Source of the DNA: Streptomyces griseus subsp. griseus
GTDB lineage: Bacteria; Actinomycetota; Actinomycetes; Streptomycetales; Streptomycetaceae
DNA length: 64,000 nt
Assembly: GCF_000720255.1 (NCBI RefSeq)
Contig: NZ_JOJE01000004.1
Coordinates: forward strand, 124,001-188,000
Reading direction: 5' to 3'
Part shown: in pieces, positions 58,809 through 64,000 of the stretch
How the letters are laid out: every line of letters starts with the position of its first letter
Numbering within the stretch: the first letter of the stretch is position 1
Made by a program: the position numbers and the translations under genes
The notes under the pieces: model-generated
What the model saw: only the letters and a program-made list of their open reading frames with translations
Database searches by the model: none
Told to the model about the DNA's origin: nothing

Positions 58809-59471
58809 TCAGGCGTCGAAGGAGACCTTCACCTCCTTGAAGCCGAGGGAACGCAGCAGGCCTTCCAGCATGTGGGTGGTGTTCGTCTCGGCGCGTTCGG
58901 TCAGCTCGCTCTCCTTGGCGGCGTCCCCGATGTGCCGTACCGCGAGCTTCTGCACGGCCTGTTCGCTGTTGGGGTTGTCCGAGAAGAAGTCGCCGAGACG
59001 GTCGAGGAGACCGCGCTGCTTGGAGACCGCGTAGGAGCGTTCGGTGTCCAGGGCCGGCTTGCCGAGCTGGGCGTGGGGCAGGCGGAGCGTGGCCGACGTA
59101 CGGTCGTCGTCGACCGTCACGTCGTTCTTGCCGACCTTCCCGAGGTCGACGTAGGCGTCGACGGTGCCCGCCCCGACGTACAGGGTGCGGGTGCCGCGGA
59201 TCGCGTCGGGCAGGAGTTTGGCGTCCTTCTCCAGGTCGACGACGACCTGGAAGTTGCCGGAGGCCGCGTCGTAGCGGCTGATGTCCTGGATGGACTCGAG
59301 CAGCGCGGGTCCGGAGCGGTCGTGGGTCTCCGTGCCGAACAGGTCCTTCAGACCGGGGAGCACACTGAGCCGGATCCCGGCGAAGAACACGACGAGCACG
59401 ATCACGACCGCGCTCACCGCCTTCGCCCAGCCGGGCATCCGTCCCGACACGCGCCTGATGGGAGTCGTCAT
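58809..59471 (-). CDS. DUF4230 domain membrane-anchored protein
   Basis: A 220-aa protein with one N-terminal membrane helix (AVSAVVIVLVVFFAG, about residues 20-36) and an extracytoplasmic DUF4230 domain (ESIQDISRYDAASGNFQVVVDLEKD near 58, TLYVGAGTVDAYVDLG near 95, TERSYAVSKQRGLLDRLGDFF near 143). The function of the family is unknown. ATG 59471 starts the frame. It lies 69 bases downstream of the tet-type gene stop on the same strand. Confidence 0.88.
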   Translation of the reverse strand: MTTPIRRVSGRMPGWAKAVSAVVIVLVVFFAGIRLSVLPGLKDLFGTETHDRSGPALLESIQDISRYDAASGNFQVVVDLEKDAKLLPDAIRGTRTLYVGAGTVDAYVDLGKVGKNDVTVDDDRTSATLRLPHAQLGKPALDTERSYAVSKQRGLLDRLGDFFSDNPNSEQAVQKLAVRHIGDAAKESELTERAETNTTHMLEGLLRSLGFKEVKVSFDA

Positions 59472-59540
59472 GGCGACGGCCCTCCTTCCTACAGAGCGGA
59501 TTCCCCCGCAACGCCCCTACCAGACCGCCCTGTTGCCCGA

Positions 59541-61442
59541 TCATGCGCGTGCGGTCCGGCGGACGGCCCGGTCGCCCGACGGGCGCGACCACCAGACGCC
59601 CTCGCCGTGGGTGAGGCCCGGCAGTCGCAGCTCGGCCTCGCGCACATGCCGGGCGGGCAGTTCCCCGGTGATCACCCACGCCGTCGATCCGCCGGTGGTC
59701 TCCTTGAACTCCGCCCCGAGCGAGGCGAGTCGAGCGGTGACGGGGGCCAGGGCGTCCGGCGGGACCTCCGCCTCGAAGGCGTGGTACGGCTCGTACACCC
59801 GCGTCCCCGCCCGCGCGAGCGCCCTGCGCAGCACGATCGGGGTGAGGCCGCGGAAGTCGGCCGCGGTACTCAGGGGAGGGGCGAAGCCGGAGCGGATCAG
59901 GGTCACGCGGTAGTCGGTGACAGGCCTGCCGTGCGGTCCGTCCCGCAGCGTGCCGTGCACGGTGTCCTCGACGGCCTGGTGGAACGCCCGGGGCAGCGCC
60001 CCGAGCTCCGTCTCGTACGTGAACACCCCGCCGGAGCCGTACGGTCCCGGTTCCACCCGCAACCCGATCGTCGCCCAGTACCTGGTGTGGTCGAGCCACG
60101 GCAGCTCCTCCCAGGCCTCGCCCGTCCCGGCGGGTCGTTCCAGGAGCCGGACCCGGCCGGGCTCGAAGTCGGCCTCCACGCCGAAGTCCTGCGCGAGGGT
60201 CGCCGCGACCACCTCCAGCTGGACCTCGCCGTACAACAGCAGCGCGGTGGCCCCGTCGTCCGCCGGGCGGGCGTGCAGCAGCGGGTCCTGGTCGGCCAGC
60301 GCCAGCAGGGCCGAACGCAGCCGCGCCGCCTGCTCGGGGCGCCGGGCCCGGGCCAGGGTCTCCAGCGTCGGCGGCGCGAAACGCGGTGCCCGGTCGGGCG
60401 GGGGAGCGCCGAGCCGGTCGCCGACGCGCAGGCCGGCGACCCCGGTCAGCGTCGCGATGTTGCCGCCGGTGAGCGGCCCGCCGCGGCCGATCACCTCCAG
60501 GCGGTTGGCCCGCCCGGGGATCTCGGTGGTCCGCCCGTCGGCCTCGCGGCGCAGGAAGGTCAGCCGCTGACGGGCGGTCACCTCACCTTCGTAGAGCCGC
60601 AGATACGCCGTCCGCTCGCCGCCGGGTCCGGGGCGTACGGCGAACACCGTGCCGCGGGGGGCGGCGTCGGCGGGTGCGGCGGGTTCGGGCTCGGATGCCG
60701 GGGCGGTCCCGGGCTCGGGGAGCAGCCGGACGAGGCCCCCCACCAGCTCGGCGACACCCTGGCCGCCGAGGGCCGAGCCGAAGTAGACGGGGTGGACCGA
60801 GCCGTCGGCGGTGCGTGCGGCGAGTGCGGCGCGCAGTGTGTCCGGAGTGGGTTCGGGGCCGTCGACGACCGCCGCGAGGATGCCGGTGTCGACCTCGGCG
60901 AGGGTCTCGGCGGCGGGCAGGTCCAGGGGGCACGGCCCGACGCGGGCGTCGGGCGTGCCGATGCCCGTGACCCGCGTCAGCGGGACGACGAGCGGAGTGA
61001 GCCGACGCCGGATGTCGGCGAGCAGGCCCTCGGCGCGGGCGCCCGCCCGGTCGATCTTGTTGACGAAGACCAGTGTGGGCAGCCCGAGCCTGCGCAGGGT
61101 CCGCATCAGCACCCGCGTCTGCGCCTGCACGCCCTCCACCGCCGACAGCACCAGGACCGCGCCGTCCAGCACCTCCAGGGCGCGCTCGACCTCGGCGATG
61201 AAGTCGGAGTGCCCGGGGGTGTCGATGAGGTTGATCTGTGTGCCGTGCGCGGTGAACGCGGCGACGGCGGAGCGGATGGTGATCCCGCGCTGCCGTTCGA
61301 TCGCCCCGTCGTCCGTGCGGGTGTCACCGGCGTCGACGCTGCCGAGCCGGTCGAGGGCGCCGTGGTCGAACAGCAGCCGCTCGGTGAGGCTGGTCTTACC
61401 GGCGTCGACGTGGGCCAGAATTCCGATGTTCAGGGTCTGCAT
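59541..61442 (-). CDS. TetM/OtrA-type ribosomal protection GTPase
   Basis: A 633-aa translational GTPase close to EF-G. G1 is AHVDAGKTSLTERL, G2 RQRGITIRS, G3 DTPGHSDF and G4 VNKIDRAGA, followed by domains II-V as in Tet(M)/OtrA (about 640 aa). The Q-R-G-I-T start and the C-terminal segment TVHGTLRDGPHGRPVTDYRVTL near 480 are typical of tetracycline resistance ribosomal protection proteins rather than EF-G. It removes tetracycline from ribosomes using GTP. ATG 61442 is preceded by GAGGA inside a hairpin, behind an overlapping short ORF. Confidence 0.93.
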   Translation of the reverse strand: MQTLNIGILAHVDAGKTSLTERLLFDHGALDRLGSVDAGDTRTDDGAIERQRGITIRSAVAAFTAHGTQINLIDTPGHSDFIAEVERALEVLDGAVLVLSAVEGVQAQTRVLMRTLRRLGLPTLVFVNKIDRAGARAEGLLADIRRRLTPLVVPLTRVTGIGTPDARVGPCPLDLPAAETLAEVDTGILAAVVDGPEPTPDTLRAALAARTADGSVHPVYFGSALGGQGVAELVGGLVRLLPEPGTAPASEPEPAAPADAAPRGTVFAVRPGPGGERTAYLRLYEGEVTARQRLTFLRREADGRTTEIPGRANRLEVIGRGGPLTGGNIATLTGVAGLRVGDRLGAPPPDRAPRFAPPTLETLARARRPEQAARLRSALLALADQDPLLHARPADDGATALLLYGEVQLEVVAATLAQDFGVEADFEPGRVRLLERPAGTGEAWEELPWLDHTRYWATIGLRVEPGPYGSGGVFTYETELGALPRAFHQAVEDTVHGTLRDGPHGRPVTDYRVTLIRSGFAPPLSTAADFRGLTPIVLRRALARAGTRVYEPYHAFEAEVPPDALAPVTARLASLGAEFKETTGGSTAWVITGELPARHVREAELRLPGLTHGEGVWWSRPSGDRAVRRTARA

Positions 61443-61509
61443 GGGTGGTCGAGTCCTCGAGAACCGTCGTCCAGTGGGGGAGGCGGGGGTCTTCGAGGAG
61501 TCGGCGCAT
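61396..61509 (-). CDS. Candidate leader ORF overlapping the tet-type gene start
   Basis: A 37-aa frame MRRLLEDPRLPHW... starts at ATG 61509, runs through both arms of a hairpin and stops inside the tet-type gene in another frame. It has no obvious ribosome-binding site, so it is only a candidate. Translation of it would open the hairpin that hides the Shine-Dalgarno of the resistance gene. Confidence 0.35.
   Translation of the reverse strand: MRRLLEDPRLPHWTTVLEDSTTHADPEHRNSGPRRRR
61450..61503 (-). promoter_or_regulatory. Hairpin sequestering the tet-type ribosome-binding site
   Basis: The arms 61488-61503 and 61450-61465 pair at 13 of 16 positions (5' arm CGACTCCTCGAAGACC, 3' arm GGTTCTCGAGGACTCG on the minus strand). 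The 3' arm holds GAGGA, the best Shine-Dalgarno for ATG 61442. This layout is typical of translational attenuation. Confidence 0.45.
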
Positions 61510-61635
61510 GCGAGTGGTCCTGACGTGAGGGAGGACGGACGCGGCCATCATGGCGTGCGCCCAGGGGTGGACCGCAACCCGATTTCCGGGTCCGTAGCAT
61601 GAGGTCCCCGGACGTGATCCCGCGAGGAGCCGATC

Positions 61636-62589
61636 GTGCGAGACATCGCCGTGTTCAGTGGTGGCGCCCATCCCGAACTGGCCGCCGAGGTCTGCGCCCA
61701 TCTCGGCGTCCCCCTCAGCCCGACCCGGGTCAGCAGGTTCGCCAACGACTGCCTCGAGGTACAGCTCCAGGCCAACTGCCGTGAGCGGGACGTCTTCCTG
61801 ATCCAGCCGCTGGTGCGGCCCGTGCAGGAGCACCTGGTCGAGCTGCTGATGATGTGCGACGCGGCGCGGGGGGCGTCCGCGGGCCGTATCACCGTCGTGA
61901 TGCCGCACTACTCCTACGCGCGCTCCGACAAGAAGGACGCGCCCCGCATCTCCCTGGGCGGCAGGCTGGTCGCCGACCTGATGGTGGCGGCGGGCGCGCG
62001 CCGCGTCCTCGCCATGACGCTGCACTCGCCGCAGGTGCACGGCTTCTTCTCGGTCCCGGTCGACCACCTGCACGCCCACCGTGAGCTGGCCGCGCACTTC
62101 CGGCGGTACGACCTCTCCCGTACCACCGTGGTCTCGCCGGACCTCGGCAACGCCAAGGAGGCGGCCGCGTTCGCCCGGATGATCGGCGCCCAGGTGGCGG
62201 CCGGTGCCAAGCAGCGGTTCGCGGACGACCGGGTCAGCATCAGCTCGGTGATAGGCGAGGTCGCGGGGCGGGACGTGATCGTCCTGGACGACGAGATCGC
62301 GAAGGGCAGTACCGTCCTGGAACTCCTGGACCGCCTGCGGGAGTTGGGGCCACGCTCGATCCGAGTGGCGTGCACGCACGGGTTGTTCGCGGCCGGCGCG
62401 CTCAAGCGGCTGAGTGAGCAGCCGGACGTCCTGGAGATCGTGTGCACCAACACGGTGCCGGTGCCCGAGGAGGAGCACACCGACAAGCTGCGGATCCTGT
62501 CCATCGCCCCGGCCCTCGCGGAGGCCGTGCGACGGATCCACAACGGCGAGTCCGTCAGCGCCCTGTTCGACGCGCCGACCGCCGGGTAG
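61636..62589 (+). CDS. prs: Divergent ribose-phosphate pyrophosphokinase
   Basis: A 317-aa PRPP synthetase-like protein: MRDIAVFSGGAHPELA start, ATP loop region YARSDKKDAPRISLGGRLVADLM near 95-117, LHSPQVHGFFSVPVDHL near 131, SPDLGNAKEAAAFA near 170 and PRPP loop DVIVLDDEIAKGSTVLE near 215. Compared with standard Prs, the loop DDMIDTGGT is changed to DDEIAKGST and the KRR segment to AKQR. It may be a secondary PRPP synthetase or a related pyrophosphate-transfer enzyme. GTG 61636 has GAGGAG upstream. It diverges from the tet-type gene. Confidence 0.85.
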   Translation: MRDIAVFSGGAHPELAAEVCAHLGVPLSPTRVSRFANDCLEVQLQANCRERDVFLIQPLVRPVQEHLVELLMMCDAARGASAGRITVVMPHYSYARSDKKDAPRISLGGRLVADLMVAAGARRVLAMTLHSPQVHGFFSVPVDHLHAHRELAAHFRRYDLSRTTVVSPDLGNAKEAAAFARMIGAQVAAGAKQRFADDRVSISSVIGEVAGRDVIVLDDEIAKGSTVLELLDRLRELGPRSIRVACTHGLFAAGALKRLSEQPDVLEIVCTNTVPVPEEEHTDKLRILSIAPALAEAVRRIHNGESVSALFDAPTAG

Positions 62590-62616
62590 CCGAGAGGGGC
62601 TTGGCCGGGGGCGCGG

Positions 62617-62997
62617 TCATAACGAGCCGGACGTGGCCTCGGGGCGGCTGAGGGCCGCGTCCAGCGTCGGATGCGGAGGCAGCAGGCGGCTCAGACCGGT
62701 GACCCGCAGGACGCGCAGGGTCAGCGGATGGGGGCAGACCAGGAGTAACCGGCCGTCGTGGTCCAGCACCCGGGTGCGGGCCCGGTACAGCAGGCGCAGT
62801 CCGGAGCAGTCGAAGAAGTCGACCCGGCTGAGGTCGATCACGACCCGGGGGTCGGGCCCCGCCGTCACATCGTCCAGGTGGGGGACGATCTCCCCGGCCG
62901 CGACGATGTCGATCTCACCCCGGAACTCCAGCACCGTGTGTCCCCGGTCCTGGTGGACACGGAGATGGCGGGTGGGCGCCGCCGGTTCCTGCCGCAC
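62617..62997 (-). CDS. STAS-domain anti-sigma factor antagonist
   Basis: A 126-aa STAS protein. The phospho-acceptor loop is VDFFDCSGLRLLYRA near residue 62; the Ser of DxSGL is kept, so it can be phosphorylated by an RsbW-type kinase. The N-terminus has TVLEFRGEIDIVAAGEI. Such proteins release sigma factors of the SigB/SigF type; none is adjacent. GTG 62997 has GGAGG about ten bases upstream. It converges on prs with 27 bases between stops. Confidence 0.88.
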   Translation of the reverse strand: MRQEPAAPTRHLRVHQDRGHTVLEFRGEIDIVAAGEIVPHLDDVTAGPDPRVVIDLSRVDFFDCSGLRLLYRARTRVLDHDGRLLLVCPHPLTLRVLRVTGLSRLLPPHPTLDAALSRPEATSGSL

Positions 62998-63147
62998 GAC
63001 GACATCGCCTCCAACCTGCTCCGACAGCGGGAAGCGCCGAGCAGCCCCCCGCCCAGCAAGTTACCCCCGCTGCGATGAATTTGAGCATGTTCGGTTGACA
63101 TATGTCTTCGATTTGCGACCGACTCCTTCAAGGTTTTGTTCACAGCG

Positions 63148-63603
63148 TTAAGAAAGTGCGTGCCAGGCCTTGGTGAGGGCCTGGCGGAACTGCTCGGACT
63201 GGTGCGCCGTGAGATCGCGCACCATCCGCTCCTCCAGCTCCCGCACCGGCCCCGCGTGCCGGACGAGAAGCTCGCGACCGTCGTCGGTCAGCAGGATCAG
63301 CAGCTCGCGCCGGTTGCGCGGATTGCGCTCCCGTCGCACCAGTCCGCGGCCCTCCAGGGAGCGCACGAGGTCGGCGATGGACTGGGCGGTGACGAACGAG
63401 TCGCGGGCGAGCTGTGCGGCGGAGAGGCCGTCGTGTCGCTCCAGCACGGTGAGCGCGGTGTACTGCAGCGCGGTGATCCCGGACGGCCTGACCAGCTCGT
63501 CCAGGTGGGAGCGCACGACGAGCTCCACCTGCTTCACCATGTACAGCAGGGACGGGGGCGCCTTGGTTTCCTGGGTGCCGAGCATGAACAGAGCGTAGAC
63601 CAT
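63148..63603 (-). CDS. MarR-family transcriptional regulator
   Basis: A 151-aa winged-helix MarR protein: SGITALQYTALTVLERHDGLSAAQLARDSFVTAQSIADLVRSLEGRGLV (about residues 40-90) holds the DNA-recognition part, and the wing is RRERNPRNRRELLI. ATG 63603 lies two bases from a palindrome (63605-63619) with no ribosome-binding site, so ATG 63585 or leaderless translation are options. It diverges from an aldehyde dehydrogenase gene and probably represses it and itself. Confidence 0.9.
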   Translation of the reverse strand: MVYALFMLGTQETKAPPSLLYMVKQVELVVRSHLDELVRPSGITALQYTALTVLERHDGLSAAQLARDSFVTAQSIADLVRSLEGRGLVRRERNPRNRRELLILLTDDGRELLVRHAGPVRELEERMVRDLTAHQSEQFRQALTKAWHALS

Positions 63604-63604
63604 T

Positions 63605-63619
63605 GACAGGAAACCTGTC
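63605..63619. promoter_or_regulatory. MarR operator, site 1
   Basis: GACAGG-AAA-CCTGTC, a perfect 15-bp palindrome directly at the marR-type start. It shares its core CAGGAAACCTG with site 2 at 63654-63664. Confidence 0.6.
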
Positions 63620-63653
63620 TGTAATGAGACTGCGCACCATACGGCGAACCATC

Positions 63654-63664
63654 AGGAAACCTGT
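63654..63664. promoter_or_regulatory. MarR operator, site 2
   Basis: CAGGAAACCTG, an 11-bp copy of the core of site 1, 38 bases upstream of the aldehyde dehydrogenase start. The two copies are spaced 46 bp core to core. Confidence 0.55.
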
Positions 63665-63701
63665 TGGTTGAAATCTTGGCGACGACGCTGAGGGAGTGGT
63701 G

Positions 63702-64000
63702 ATGACCACCTTCGAGAGGGAACCCGGCCGACTGTTCATCGGTGGACAGTGGCGCGAGGCCGCCGACGGGGCGCGCAGCGAGGTGGTCGACCCGTCCCGG
63801 GGCGTGGTCGTCACCACCGTCGCGGAGGCGGGAGCGGCCGACGTGGACGCGGCGGTGCGCGCCGCCCGCGAGGCCTTCGACTCCGGGCAGTGGTCCGGTC
63901 TGAGCGGCCGCGAGCGGGGCCGGATCCTGCACCGCGTGGCCCAGCTCATCCGCGAGAACGCCGACGACATCGCGGAGCTGGAGAGCCTCGACGTCGGCAA
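63702..64000 (+). CDS. Aldehyde dehydrogenase, 5' part
   Basis: The first 99 residues of an NAD(P)-dependent aldehyde dehydrogenase, cut by the window end. The N-terminal signature RLFIGGQWREAADG near residue 10 and the helix-rich VDAAVRAAREAFDSGQWSGLSGRERGRILHRVAQLI are typical; the catalytic Cys and Glu are beyond the window. ATG 63702 is preceded by GAGGGAG. The divergent MarR gene and two operator copies imply induction by an aldehyde, phenolic or fatty compound. Confidence 0.92.
   Translation, partial: MTTFEREPGRLFIGGQWREAADGARSEVVDPSRGVVVTTVAEAGAADVDAAVRAAREAFDSGQWSGLSGRERGRILHRVAQLIRENADDIAELESLDVG

Noticed and set aside
58600..60099. An open frame encoding GLGDLG repeats
   Set aside because: The repeat comes from the 9-bp tandem array read antisense to mnhD and out of frame with DUF4230.
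61510..62541. Upstream extension of the leader ORF through prs
   Set aside because: The region is antisense to prs and has no recognisable domain; only the short end near 61396-61509 was kept as a candidate leader.

Overview
The window is very GC-rich, uses GTG starts freely, and packs genes with ATGA, GTGA and TGATG overlaps. It carries families typical of mycelial actinomycetes: SARP/AfsR-type regulators, HxlR, WYL and YheO-like regulators, a CYP102-type self-sufficient P450, a DmdR-type iron box, DUF6098 and FUSC proteins. It therefore looks like chromosomal DNA of a Streptomyces or close relative, probably an arm region rich in catabolic and accessory genes. I saw no rRNA, tRNA, CRISPR array, prophage, intact transposase or complete antibiotic cluster.

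Region 1 (1-11.2 kb) holds a CBS protein, a 58-aa ORF, DUF6098, and a tight methyltransferase / CDGSH iron-sulfur / iron-containing redox enzyme operon. A YheO-type regulator follows, coupled to a hydroxy-amino-acid ammonia-lyase and a cupin. Next come RidA and a divergent WYL regulator, a MoxR ATPase with its VWA partner, and an NmrA reductase divergent from an HxlR regulator. Region 2 (11.2-26.8 kb) is the metabolic core. lutABC (lactate oxidation) lies downstream of rhaB and a fused rhamnulose-1-phosphate aldolase/lactaldehyde dehydrogenase, with rhaI before them. Divergent from rhaI are a complete rhamnose ABC transporter, a rhamnose mutarotase, a Tat-exported BNR_4 beta-propeller (possibly a rhamnosidase or uronate lyase) and a LacI regulator. 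TGAAA...TTTCA operators flank the divergent promoters. Together these could free rhamnose outside the cell, import it, split it to DHAP and lactaldehyde, oxidise that to lactate, and bring lactate to pyruvate through LutABC.

Region 3 (26.9-39.4 kb) holds an aminopeptidase-like hydrolase, a PIG-L deacetylase, a CxxCxxCC/pentapeptide fusion, and a stand-alone CYP102-like P450 divergent from a TetR. It continues with an iron-box-controlled DUF2470 gene, a lactonase-family lipoprotein, an unknown protein, a FUSC protein, a FusB-like EF-G-binding-domain protein divergent from DUF3626 over a CTAG-rich operator, and a PAS/LuxR plus HD pair. Region 4 (39.6-51.1 kb) holds a BM3-like P450-reductase fusion, a kinase-like protein and two SDR genes. 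One SDR gene has a MerR-type promoter with a 19-bp spacer and sits behind a candidate structured RNA and terminator. A second FUSC protein, a HAD phosphatase, a PHP protein, a third SDR and a MITE-like element with 21-bp inverted ends follow.

Region 5 (51.1-64 kb) holds an AfsR-type SARP/NB-ARC/TPR regulator, VanZ, a compact six-gene Mrp/Mbh-like antiporter operon, a 12-copy 9-bp tandem repeat and DUF4230. After these come a TetM/OtrA-type ribosomal protection factor with a candidate leader ORF and hairpin, a divergent PRPP synthetase paralogue, a STAS protein, and a MarR repressor facing an aldehyde dehydrogenase that runs off the end. The strongest candidates for something undescribed are the structured RNA at 46.4-46.5 kb, the tet leader at 61.4-61.5 kb and the exported BNR_4 enzyme of the rhamnose locus.
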